The notes under the pieces are model-generated. The model was not told where the DNA came from. It searched no databases and worked only from the letters and a program-made list of their open reading frames with translations. From Streptomyces fradiae (GTDB lineage Bacteria; Actinomycetota; Actinomycetes; Streptomycetales; Streptomycetaceae), in the NCBI RefSeq assembly GCF_041270065.1, contig NZ_CP065958.1, positions 6,634,001 to 6,698,000 on the forward strand: a stretch of DNA of 64,000 bases. Direction: 5' to 3'. Position 1 is the first letter of the stretch; each line of letters begins with the position of its first letter. Of the stretch, positions 17,871 through 26,083 are shown in pieces. The translations under genes were made by a program, and so were the position numbers.

Positions 17871-18598
17871 CCACCCCTGCCTTGTCGGTGGTGATCCCGG
17901 CCTTCAACGAGGTCGCCTACCTGCCCCGCTACCTGCCCTCCGTCCTCGCCTCCCTCGCCCGCTGGGAGGAGGTCACCGGCCGCACCGGGGAGGTGATCGT
18001 CGTCGACAACGCCAGCACCGACGCCACCGCCGACATGGCCGCCTCCTTCGGCGCCCGCGTCGTCACCGAGTCCGTCCGCAACATCGGCCGGGTACGCAAC
18101 ACCGGCGCGAGCGCCGCCCGCAGCGGCCGTCTCTTCTTCACCGACGCCGACGTGGCCCTCCCCCTGGAAGCGGTCACCGCCGCGGCTGCCGCCATGGACG
18201 CCGGGTCCGTCGGCGGCGCCATTCCGCCGCTCTACACGCCCGAGCGGCTCGGCGCCCGGCTGCTGTGCGCCTACTGGGACCACTACCGCACCCGGCGCGG
18301 TGGAGCCCAGGGCGTCAACCAGTTCTGCACCGCCGACGCCTTCCACCACGTCGGCGGGTACCGGGACGACCTGTTCATGAGCGAGGACGTGGAGTTCTTC
18401 GCCCGGCTCACCGCCCACGGCCAGGCCACCGGACGGCCCGTGGCGATCCTCGACGACCTGCGCGTACGCCCGTCGACCCGCCGCTACGACCAGTGGTCGA
18501 GCCTGCGGATGCTCTGGTGGCAGAACCCCATCACCGCCCGCCTGCGGCTCCGGTCGCCCCGCATGTGGCGCCACTGGTACGAGACCACCGTGCGATGA
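17867..18598 (+). CDS. Glycosyltransferase family 2
   Basis: The protein has 243 residues. It starts LSVVIPAFNE, has VIVVDNASTDAT and FFTDADV (DxD variant), and ends with a SEDVEFFARL acceptor/catalytic region, all typical of GT2 inverting enzymes. ATGA overlaps join it to both neighbours. No membrane segment is seen, so it is cytosolic or peripheral. Confidence 0.9.
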   Translation: MTTPALSVVIPAFNEVAYLPRYLPSVLASLARWEEVTGRTGEVIVVDNASTDATADMAASFGARVVTESVRNIGRVRNTGASAARSGRLFFTDADVALPLEAVTAAAAAMDAGSVGGAIPPLYTPERLGARLLCAYWDHYRTRRGGAQGVNQFCTADAFHHVGGYRDDLFMSEDVEFFARLTAHGQATGRPVAILDDLRVRPSTRRYDQWSSLRMLWWQNPITARLRLRSPRMWRHWYETTVR

Positions 18599-19521
18599 CG
18601 AAGGAGACCCCTGTGCGGCCCCAGCCCAAGACCCTGCTTGCAGCCGACCTGCCGGTTCCGGACGGCAGCGGCATCTACACCTTCCCCGACGACCTCCACC
18701 GCGCCCACCGGACACACACCCAGAAGCTCGCCGCCCGCCACCGGGCCATGGACCACCGTGTCCTGGAGGTGACGGCGCCCCACACCCGCGTCCCCTACTA
18801 CGTCGAGGCCCGCACCCCTGCCGGCCGCCCGGTCCTTGTCATCGAACCTCACCACGACGACTTCGCCCTCTCTGCCTCGGGTGCTTTCCTCGCCCGCCCC
18901 CGACCGCTGACCGTGGTCACCGTCTTCACCCGCTCCCGGAGCGTGCACCCCGCCCTGGAAGCCACGTACGCCGATGTCGGCACGGTGTCCGAGCTGCGCG
19001 ACCGGGAGGGCGCCGCCGCGCTTGCACCGTTCGCCGCACGCCGACTCCTTCTCGGACACAAGGACGCCGAGCCGCCGTACAGGCCCTACGACCCCGAGCT
19101 GCTCGACCGGATCACCGAGGAGCTGCGCCGGATCGCCGCGCTCCACCCCGATGCTGAGCTCCTCGCCCCCGCCGCTGTCACCCGCCACCCCGACCACCTC
19201 CTCGTCCACGAGGCGGCCGTCCGTCTCGGCTGCACCTGGTTCTGGGAGGACCTCGCCTTCTGGGCGACGTACGCGCTCGCCGGCTGCGACCAGCACCTGT
19301 TCCGTACGCGTACGGGGGCGGCCATGCGGCCCGAGCTGGTCGACATCACCGACGTCGTCCTGGACAAGGTCACCGTCCTGAGGATGCACGGCTCACAGAT
19401 GCACCCAGCCCGGAAGATGTACCGGCCGATCCGGCACGCCTTCACCACGGCGGCCGACCTCGCCGACGGGCCCGGCCCGTACGCCGAACGCTTCTACCGG
19501 ACGGAGTCGCCGACGTGCTGA
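18595..19521 (+). CDS. PIG-L family N-deacetylase
   Basis: The protein has 308 residues. The zinc motif EPHHDDFALS (PHxDD) and the later TRHPDHLLVHEA motif mark the PIG-L/LmbE fold (GlcNAc-PI deacetylase, MshB, BshB). It should remove an acetyl group from an N-acetyl amino-sugar intermediate. Together with the GT4 and GT2 enzymes alongside it, this points to an aminosugar-containing metabolite. Overlaps both neighbours. Confidence 0.9.
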   Translation: MTKETPVRPQPKTLLAADLPVPDGSGIYTFPDDLHRAHRTHTQKLAARHRAMDHRVLEVTAPHTRVPYYVEARTPAGRPVLVIEPHHDDFALSASGAFLARPRPLTVVTVFTRSRSVHPALEATYADVGTVSELRDREGAAALAPFAARRLLLGHKDAEPPYRPYDPELLDRITEELRRIAALHPDAELLAPAAVTRHPDHLLVHEAAVRLGCTWFWEDLAFWATYALAGCDQHLFRTRTGAAMRPELVDITDVVLDKVTVLRMHGSQMHPARKMYRPIRHAFTTAADLADGPGPYAERFYRTESPTC

Positions 19522-20129
19522 TCATCGCCCTGGAGGGGCCCTCCTACGCCGGCAAGTCCACGGCGATACGCCACCTCCGCCGCACCGCCCTCGGCTCACG
19601 GGCGTACGTCTCGGACTGCTACGTCAAGCACATCGCCCACCGCGACGACATCCCTCCGGCCCGCACCGACTCCGCGGCCGCCCAGCTCGCCGCCTTCGAG
19701 AGGTTCATGGAGATCGAGGCGACCAGAGTGGCCGAGGCCGCCGCGAGCAGCAGGCAGCTCGTCGTCCTCGACCGCTCCGTGGACACCCTCCTTGCCCACG
19801 CGTACGCCCTGGACGCCCTGTTTGGGTACGGCGTGCACCACCAGCTCCGCCACCGGCTCCAGTCGCTGCCGTTCCTGCGCCCCGATCACACCCTCTACCT
19901 CGACGTACCGGCCGAGACGCTCCACCTCCGCCGGAAGACCGCCGGCCACACCGCCGCCGAGTCCGAGTACTTCCTCCACGAGCCGGACTTCCTCCGCCAC
20001 GCACGCGACTACTTCGTTCACACGGCCCGTCGGCCCATGACGCGAGAGCTCGCGGTCCTCGCCGCCGACGCCGACCCGGATGAAGTCGCCCGGGCCGTGG
20101 AAACCCTCGTCGGCTTCTGGGCGAGGTGA
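19515..20129 (+). CDS. Thymidylate-kinase-like P-loop kinase
   Basis: The protein has 204 residues. The Walker A motif GPSYAGKST lies at the N-terminus, VVLDRSVDT resembles the DR motif of dTMP kinases, and a lid-like stretch LHLRRKTAGH follows. The family phosphorylates nucleoside monophosphates, but in biosynthetic clusters relatives act on other substrates. GTG start overlapping the deacetylase stop. Confidence 0.8.
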   Translation: MLIIALEGPSYAGKSTAIRHLRRTALGSRAYVSDCYVKHIAHRDDIPPARTDSAAAQLAAFERFMEIEATRVAEAAASSRQLVVLDRSVDTLLAHAYALDALFGYGVHHQLRHRLQSLPFLRPDHTLYLDVPAETLHLRRKTAGHTAAESEYFLHEPDFLRHARDYFVHTARRPMTRELAVLAADADPDEVARAVETLVGFWAR

Positions 20130-20135
20130 CCGCAG

Positions 20136-21167
20136 GTGCCCACCGCCCTCTTCGCCTGGCGCCGCACCCCGCCCCCCTTCCTCATCGGCGGCGCCGAGGT
20201 CACCCAGCAGCTCCTCGCCGAAGAACTTGCCGCCGTCGGCTGGCGCGTCACCTACCTCGGCTCACACGAGGCGCCGTGGGACGGAGCCACCCAGCTCACC
20301 GACATGCGCGCCCATCTCGACAGGCATCGCGTCCCGTACGACGAAGCGGACGACACCCTGCGCTACCGGTGGAACGGGGTCGAGTGCGCGGCGCTGACGC
20401 AGAACAACGTGGGGCACGCACTGGCCAGCCTCCTGGGGAAGATCCGCCCCGACGTCGTGTTCACCGCCCAGGAAGGATCAGCGAGGCTGGCCGAACTGGC
20501 GAAGCCGACCACCCTCGTCGCCGGCCTGCTCCACTCCGTCTCCGCCACCGGCCTGGGCGTGCTCACCGGCCGTCCCCACTACGGACTTGCCGTGTCGAAG
20601 TTCGTCCGCGACCGGGCACCCCGCACGCCCGGCACCCGCATCGACGTGGTGTACCCGCCGTTCGCCCGCCCACGACCGGCTACGGACACGGAGCGCACCC
20701 CAGCCGTACTGATGGTCAACCCCATCCCCGCCAAGGGCGCCGAGCTGCTGCACCAGCTCATCCGCCTCATGCCGGAACAGCCCTTCACCCTGGTCGAGGG
20801 CTGGTGGGACACGTCTGCCGACTTCGCGGCCTATCCGAACGTCAGGTACGTGCCCCGTGTCTACGACATGGAGCCGCTGTACCGTAGCCACCGCCTTCTG
20901 CTGGTCCCATCCACCGTGGAAGACGCCTTCCCCCGCGTGATCGTCGAGGCCGCCCTCCACGGCGTCCCGACCATCGGTACCAACCGGGGCGGGATCCCCG
21001 AAGCCATCGGCGACGCCGGAATCGTCCTCCCTGCCACCGCCGGCCCCGAGGCGTGGGCGCGAGTGATCCGCGACGTGGACTGCGAAGCGCTGGGGGAGCT
21101 GGCACGGGCCAGAGCGGCACGTTTCACCCGCCCGTGCCTCCCAGAGCTCCGGGAACTGGGGATCTAG
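20136..21167 (+). CDS. Glycosyltransferase family 4 (GT-B)
   Basis: The protein has 343 residues. The N-terminal FLIGGAEVTQQLLAEELA is the acceptor-side loop of GT4 enzymes. The C-terminal VPSTVEDAFPRVIVEAALHGVPTIGTNRGGIPEAI contains the E-x7-E donor-binding motif. GTG start. Ends tail-to-tail with the next kinase gene (4-base overlap). GT4 plus PIG-L is the logic of mycothiol and bacillithiol synthesis, but the acceptor here is unknown. Confidence 0.88.
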   Translation: MPTALFAWRRTPPPFLIGGAEVTQQLLAEELAAVGWRVTYLGSHEAPWDGATQLTDMRAHLDRHRVPYDEADDTLRYRWNGVECAALTQNNVGHALASLLGKIRPDVVFTAQEGSARLAELAKPTTLVAGLLHSVSATGLGVLTGRPHYGLAVSKFVRDRAPRTPGTRIDVVYPPFARPRPATDTERTPAVLMVNPIPAKGAELLHQLIRLMPEQPFTLVEGWWDTSADFAAYPNVRYVPRVYDMEPLYRSHRLLLVPSTVEDAFPRVIVEAALHGVPTIGTNRGGIPEAIGDAGIVLPATAGPEAWARVIRDVDCEALGELARARAARFTRPCLPELRELGI

Positions 21168-22249
21168 AGAGCGCCGCCGAACGCCCGCTCCACCTCGTCG
21201 AGCCGCTCCGTCCACCAGTGGAGGAGCGCCTCGTCGGCGATGAACAGGTCGTCGCAGGAGTGGTCGCCCCGGTCGTAATGGAATTCGAGCTGCCAGAAGT
21301 CCGTCATCCGCTTCCACCACAGACGGCGTGCGCCGTCGAGCAGCGCGGCCGGCTCCAACGGGACCACCGACCGGTAGCCGCTCACGAAGGCCGCCACCCG
21401 CTCCAGGTCGAAGACGCCCTCCACCCCGAACTGCACCTGTGCCGTACGGACGACCTCCTCGGCGTACGGGCGGACGCCCAGCCGGTCCCAGTCCAGGACG
21501 GCCGTCAGCTCGCCGTCGGCCCAGAGGAGGTTCCGGTACTGGAAATCGCCGTGCGTCCAGCCGTACGGCCCTGCGGGAACGTCTCCCTCCGGGCGCAGGG
21601 CCGCGTACTCGGCGAGCAGCACCCGACGCTTGGCGAGGGCGTCGAGCGCCGCCGCGTCGAAGGCGTCGCCCGAACCGTGGGACCGCGCAGCAGAAGTGAG
21701 CCGGTCGGCCTTCTCCGCCGCCCGTTCTGGTGTGGCGACGTCCGCGGTGAGGCTGACGGGAACAGCGGAGAGGACCCCGGCTTCGGCGGCGTGCCCGAGC
21801 GTCAGGTGGAGCTTGGCGAGGACCGCGCCGAGCCGCCGCACCTGAGCGAGGGGGAGGTCCACGCCACGAACGTGCGCTCCACGTGCCCAGGGGAACAGGC
21901 AGTACCCGCTCCCACCGACCTCGACCACGACCCCACCCGACGAGCCCACCACAGGGACGATCACCGGAATGCCGGCCTCAGCCAGGGCCGGCAGCACGGC
22001 AAGATTGCGGCGCAACCTGTCGAGCGGCACATCCGTGACCCGCTTGAGAACGAAGGTCCCTCGCGGCGTGTCCAGCTGCCAGTTCACGTTCATGAGGCCG
22101 TCAGCCAGATGACGCCAGTCGACGACGTCCCCGAGGTCGAACTCCTTGATCAGTTCCGCAAGATCATCGGAGGGAATGCGGTGCCTGCTCGCCACATGCG
22201 CGTTGGTCACCTTGGCGACGATACGTGAGCTGGGCGCTCGGGCGCACAA
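21164..22249 (-). CDS. APH-fold kinase (second copy)
   Basis: The protein has 361 residues. Markers are GTFVLKRV (ATP-binding Lys), THGDFQYRNLLW (catalytic loop) and AVLDWDRLG (metal binding). It resembles homoserine-kinase/choline-kinase-like APH proteins. It is on the opposite strand to the operon but overlaps it by 4 bases, and probably belongs to the same metabolic function. The true start may be the in-frame GTG/ATG some 13 residues inside. Confidence 0.8.
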   Translation of the reverse strand: MCARAPSSRIVAKVTNAHVASRHRIPSDDLAELIKEFDLGDVVDWRHLADGLMNVNWQLDTPRGTFVLKRVTDVPLDRLRRNLAVLPALAEAGIPVIVPVVGSSGGVVVEVGGSGYCLFPWARGAHVRGVDLPLAQVRRLGAVLAKLHLTLGHAAEAGVLSAVPVSLTADVATPERAAEKADRLTSAARSHGSGDAFDAAALDALAKRRVLLAEYAALRPEGDVPAGPYGWTHGDFQYRNLLWADGELTAVLDWDRLGVRPYAEEVVRTAQVQFGVEGVFDLERVAAFVSGYRSVVPLEPAALLDGARRLWWKRMTDFWQLEFHYDRGDHSCDDLFIADEALLHWWTERLDEVERAFGGAL

Positions 22250-22419
22250 GGATCACCACGCGGCACCGGCATCAGTGGTCTAGCGAGCGCTTGTACTCAG
22301 ACACCATGCCCTTCGTGCAGATGGCAGGCGGCTTCTCTGGCCCGACCCCGTCCGCGAATGCTGACAGCTAGGGTCTGAATCGTGACCGCAGGGGAGCGCG
22401 TCGACGAGGGGGCAAAGCC

Positions 22420-22956
22420 ATGAACGACCGCCCGAAAAAGCCGTTCCTCTATGTCGTCGTCTGCGCCGCCGGCATCGCGGGCGACGCGCACCGGCTGATC
22501 ACCGCCGCGCAGGAGCAGGGCTGGGGCGTCGGCGTCGTAGCCACACCCCAGGGCCTCGGCTTCCTCGACACCAAGGCGATCGAGGCCCAGACCGGCTACC
22601 CGATCCGCTCGGCCTGGCGCAGCCCCGGCGACCCGCGCCCCCTCCCGCCCGCCGACGCCATTGCCGTCGCGCCCGCCACGTTCAACACGATCAACAAGTG
22701 GGCCGCCGGCATCGCCGACACCCTCGCGCTGGGCATCCTGTGCGAGGCGTACGGGATGGGTATCCCGACGGTCGTCCTGCCGTACGTGAACGCGGCCATG
22801 GCCGCGCATCCGGCGTACGGTCGGAGCCTGGACCAGCTGCGGGAGATGGGCGTGCTGGTCGGGTCGTACGAGCCGCACCGGCCGAAGGCGGGTGGGGGAG
22901 CGGACCGCTTCCGGTGGGAGGAGGCGTTGGAGCTGCTGGAGGGCAAGCTCGACTGA
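22420..22956 (+). CDS. Flavoprotein (PPC-decarboxylase-like fold)
   Basis: The protein has 178 residues. LYVVVCAAGIAGDAHRLI, ADAIAVAPATFNTINKWAAGIADTLALG and PYVNAAMAAHPAYGRS follow the homo-oligomeric flavin-containing Cys decarboxylase pattern (APAxxNT...G..D.L). Similar stand-alone flavoproteins occur widely in Streptomyces accessory clusters. It could act on a cysteine-bearing intermediate, but this is inference. Confidence 0.8.
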   Translation: MNDRPKKPFLYVVVCAAGIAGDAHRLITAAQEQGWGVGVVATPQGLGFLDTKAIEAQTGYPIRSAWRSPGDPRPLPPADAIAVAPATFNTINKWAAGIADTLALGILCEAYGMGIPTVVLPYVNAAMAAHPAYGRSLDQLREMGVLVGSYEPHRPKAGGGADRFRWEEALELLEGKLD

Positions 22957-23227
22957 ACGCGATCTCGCCCCCCTTCTCGCTTGGAACGGATTCGCTGTTC
23001 CGGCGCGGAACGGCATTTCTGAGAGCGAGCTGGGACCTGCTCACCGGGTGAACGTGGGATGTGCCGATTGGGGCAGTGTCTGTGTCAGCGGCTCCTTGGA
23101 AGGGAGCCTGACCACGTCGCCCATGGCGTGGGTGTGGCAGGACCATGCGGATCTCTGTATGTCGGCCTGTTGTGCGGGGCTTCCCGACTGCCAGATCCGG
23201 AAGGCGCCCCAGGCGTCAGGTGAGGAC

Positions 23228-23330
23228 TTCGGTGACGTTGAGGGTGGTGTCGAGAGTGGGCCAGGCGGGTTCGGAGAGGATCTACTCGGCAAGGCCGGGG
23301 AGCGCCTGGAGCACTACGGCGGCCTGCCGC
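23228..23330 (-). pseudogene. Relaxase 3'-region fragment
   Basis: Read on the minus strand this stretch gives QALPGLAE(stop)ILSEPAWPTLDTT, closely matching QALPELADRILAEPGWPALAAT in the intact relaxase at about 26330-26420. It carries an in-frame stop and has no start. It is a small remnant of a second copy of the mobilization region. Confidence 0.6.
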
Positions 23331-23688
23331 TTCTACTGTGTCCTCGCCCCCGGCGGTCAGCTCATCACGGGCCTGCCGAATGCGGCCTTCGTCCTCTGCC
23401 GCTATCCGGCGGATCCGGAGGACGCCCGAGAGATGATTAAGTGTTGGTACACGAAGGGCGCCTGCCGCGAGGACATCAACACTTATCTCGACCTGATCAA
23501 CTACGTCTTCCGCGACCAGGACGACCACGTGACGTACGCGCCTCATCACTGGCCCAGGTTCTGGACAAGATCCGCCAGTTGTTCGCGGAGGCCGGCTTCG
23601 CGAGAGCGTCGAGCCGTGGGAATTCGACCCGACGATGGCCACCCCGAGGTGTAAGTGGGCCAACGTGTACTTCGTGGCGATCGGCTGA
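23328..23688 (+). pseudogene. Remnant of a class I SAM methyltransferase
   Basis: The fragment FYCVLAPGGQLITGLPN followed by DLINYVFRDQDDHVTYAPHHWPR is the post-motif region of a SAM-dependent methyltransferase. The reading frame then shifts twice: VLDKIRQLFAEAGFA continues in one frame and the natural C-terminus PRCKWANVYFVAIG in the third. The N-terminal half is missing and replaced by the relaxase fragment. Confidence 0.65.
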
Positions 23689-23736
23689 GGATGCGATTCG
23701 AGAGCCACTGTCGGTGGGGTACGTGAGACTGTCGAG

Positions 23737-24921
23737 GTGTCGTCAATCGGTTATCTCATCCTGGCCGTTGAGCTTGCGGCCTTGGTCGCAGTCCCCCTCT
23801 TCCTGATTCCCGGGCCCGTCCAACGCTGGGGGGTGCGCTCTTTGGAACGCTTCGAGCGGATACGCCACGCTTCAGGTGTGCGTCGAGCCGCTCCGCTTCT
23901 GACGCAGATACTGGTACTGCCTGCTCGAATACAAGACCGTGTTGACGGTCATGGGCTGGCCCCGCTGTACGTCGTGCGCTGGTGGCGCGCCGCCCCGCTG
24001 GCGATGCCAATCAGGACACTCCAGTTCATCCTGCTGGAAATCGTCTTGATGAACGTCGACGACATGGCCGACTGGGAGCATCTGCGGTTGAGTGCGGACC
24101 CGGGGCCGACGCCCGGCGTGGTTCAGGAGCTGCTCAGCAGCTTGATCGCAGTGCCGGCCGCGGTGCGTACCTGGAACCTGGGGGTGATCGGTCCGGCAGC
24201 CGGGATCGCGGCATTTGCCCTGTTTCTGGCCGCCGAGATGTGGGTCATCAAGCGCAGCAACCTGACCAGCTCCGGCAGTGCCGCAACCTACGCGGCATAT
24301 GACCTGGAATCTCTCACGGGATACCCCGACAAGACGAGCGCCCGAATGGAGTACCGGCGCTGCTGGCCGACCGTTGCTCTGTTGACGGTCGCAGCACAGT
24401 GCGCCACAGTCCTCCGGCGTTGGGAGGAGACCCAGCCGGACTGCCAGATTCCACGAGTTTCCATGCAACCAGTCGAGCAGGTCATCTGGAGGGCCCACCG
24501 CACCCGCCGTGCCAGGGCCCGACGACACAACGAACGTCAGTTCAAGGCGCACGCCGCCCTGGTGGTAGGAGCGCTACGAAGAGCCGAGGCCCGGCAGGAT
24601 TCTGAACCGGGGCGCGCCCTGGAAGACCTCATCGTGATGCTGCTGACGATTGCCGAGCGCTATGCCGAAGGCCGCATCGACGACCTGCTCGACGCTGATC
24701 AACTCGCCGGTGCGGCTCCGGCCACGCCGCGGGAGCGAACGCGGATGCTGACGGTGGGCGCCGTCGTCGTGCTGGTTATGGCCGGTGCGGCAACCCTTGG
24801 CTTGCCTGAGGCGGCGCTCGTCCCACTTCTGCCAGTGGTGGTGTTGTTCGTCGCAGTGGTCTTCAATCGCGGCCGGATACCAACTGCTGGGCAACTTAGC
24901 GATCTGATCATCCCCCGCTGA
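23737..24921 (+). CDS. Hypothetical membrane protein
   Basis: The protein has 394 residues. There is a hydrophobic segment at residues of about 4-26, a middle one (LGVIGPAAGIAAFALFLAAEMWV), and a C-terminal pair (TVGAVVVLVMAGAATLG, LVPLLPVVVLFVAVVF). Between them lies a large Arg-rich soluble region. GTG start. No family recognised. It stands alone between a pseudogene stretch and the mobility genes, and its less extreme codon use suggests island origin. Confidence 0.6.
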   Translation: MSSIGYLILAVELAALVAVPLFLIPGPVQRWGVRSLERFERIRHASGVRRAAPLLTQILVLPARIQDRVDGHGLAPLYVVRWWRAAPLAMPIRTLQFILLEIVLMNVDDMADWEHLRLSADPGPTPGVVQELLSSLIAVPAAVRTWNLGVIGPAAGIAAFALFLAAEMWVIKRSNLTSSGSAATYAAYDLESLTGYPDKTSARMEYRRCWPTVALLTVAAQCATVLRRWEETQPDCQIPRVSMQPVEQVIWRAHRTRRARARRHNERQFKAHAALVVGALRRAEARQDSEPGRALEDLIVMLLTIAERYAEGRIDDLLDADQLAGAAPATPRERTRMLTVGAVVVLVMAGAATLGLPEAALVPLLPVVVLFVAVVFNRGRIPTAGQLSDLIIPR

Positions 24922-25142
24922 AGGGTGCAAGATCCTTGCATCTTGGGGGTCGCCAGATCGGGTGTCAGCGCGTCCCGCGTTGAGTCTGCTCCGGCAACTC
25001 GATGCTGGCGTGATTTGCCCCAGGGCTTGGTCGCCTGAAGCCAGGCGGCTTCTGGACGCCGGAGGGCCGGCGGCGGGAAGTTCCCCGCCACCGGCCAGCT
25101 TTTCCGTATGGGTCTATGGGTTGTTTTCTCAGTGCTTGCGGA

Positions 25143-25459
25143 TTACGAATCGGTGCCCGCGACGATGATTCCGCACAGGCGGTCGTACTCCAGCATGTCC
25201 TCGTGGGTCATGAACTGGACGAGGGACCGGTGATTCCGGAGGGCGTAGGAATGCACCAGCTTGACGAGTTCGGTCGCGGCCGCTTCGGCCTCGGCGACGG
25301 CTTCGGAGTTGTGGACGCGAACACCGGCGGCCTGGAATTCTTCGAGGGGGCGTCATCGGCGAGCGTCTGTTCCTTGTCGGTGAAGGGCCGGCCGTCGAGG
25401 TGGCGGAACCTGCGGGACTCCCAAGGCCGGTTGAAATCCGTGTCGAAGAGCAAGGCCAT
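25143..25459 (-). pseudogene. Frameshifted paralogue of the downstream 126-aa protein
   Basis: MALLFDTDFNRPWESRRF...DGRPFTDKEQTLADDAP matches the start of the protein at 25601-25981 (VALLWNTN..., DGRPFTEEE). After the five-base run at 25346-25350 the match continues only in another frame (LEEFQAAGVRVHNSEAVA...FMTHEDMLEYDRLCGI, stop at 25143). A one-base change in that run explains it. This is either true decay or a homopolymer assembly error. Confidence 0.7.
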
Positions 25460-25600
25460 GACGTGGGGGCGAGGGGTGGGAGCAGAGGCGGGGATGAGGA
25501 ATCTCCTGAGGGTTTCGGGGTGGGGTGGTTGGCGCTCGGCCGGCCGGGACGGTGGGCATCCACTGGGGTAGTCGGTCCGCCGATCGTCGGTGTCTTCTCG

Positions 25601-25981
25601 TCAGAAGGCGTACGGGGTGAACGGGCGGACAGGGTCGATCATGAGCCCGAGCAGTCGGTTGAACTCGGCCCGCTCGTCCTCCGTCATAAGCGCGTGGGCA
25701 TTGCCGAGGTTCTTCTCGTCGAGCTGCTCCATGAACGGGGCGAGGAAAACCTGGATGGTCTCGGGCGCTTCCTCGCACTCACGGATGTATTCCAGATAGC
25801 GGGCCTGCTGTGCCTTCAGTTTTTTGAAGTCGGCTCGGGTGACCCGAGAGATCAGGGCTATTTCTTCTTCCGTGAAGGGACGGCCGTCCCGGTGAGTCCA
25901 GGTGTTGGTGTCGTGCAGGTGTCGGGCATTCGTGTTCCAGAGCAGGGCGACGATCTCGGGATGTGCTTCGGGCTGGGGCAT
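25601..25981 (-). CDS. Small conserved island protein (126 aa), function unknown
   Basis: An acidic, mostly helical protein (HPEIVALLWNTNARHL, DGRPFTEEEIALISRVT, AQQARYLEYIRECEEAPE). GGAAGGACT precedes the ATG. A frameshifted paralogue lies just downstream. Its promoter region contains a 26-bp palindromic element that recurs upstream of the excisionase gene, suggesting shared control with the integration module. Confidence 0.65.
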   Translation of the reverse strand: MPQPEAHPEIVALLWNTNARHLHDTNTWTHRDGRPFTEEEIALISRVTRADFKKLKAQQARYLEYIRECEEAPETIQVFLAPFMEQLDEKNLGNAHALMTEDERAEFNRLLGLMIDPVRPFTPYAF

Positions 25982-26022
25982 GTGGGAGTCCTTCCAGATG
26001 GGGGTCGGAAGGTCAATTGTTG

Positions 26023-26048
26023 GGAGAATCTCCGGTTAGGCTAACCGG
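26023..26048 (-). promoter_or_regulatory. Putative operator, copy 1
   Basis: On the minus strand it contains CCGGTTAG-C-CTAACCGG followed by AGATTCTCC. It matches 31522-31547 at 23 of 26 positions. It lies 42 bases upstream of the 126-aa protein gene. Confidence 0.65.
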
Positions 26049-26083
26049 CGATTCTGGGATACCCTTCCGCCTCGTTTCCCGGA

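Noticed and set aside
16986..22249. APH-fold genes as antibiotic-resistance kinases
   Set aside because: They are embedded in, or convergent with, a glycosyltransferase/deacetylase cluster; a biosynthetic kinase role is more likely and no aminoglycoside-specific signature can be assigned.
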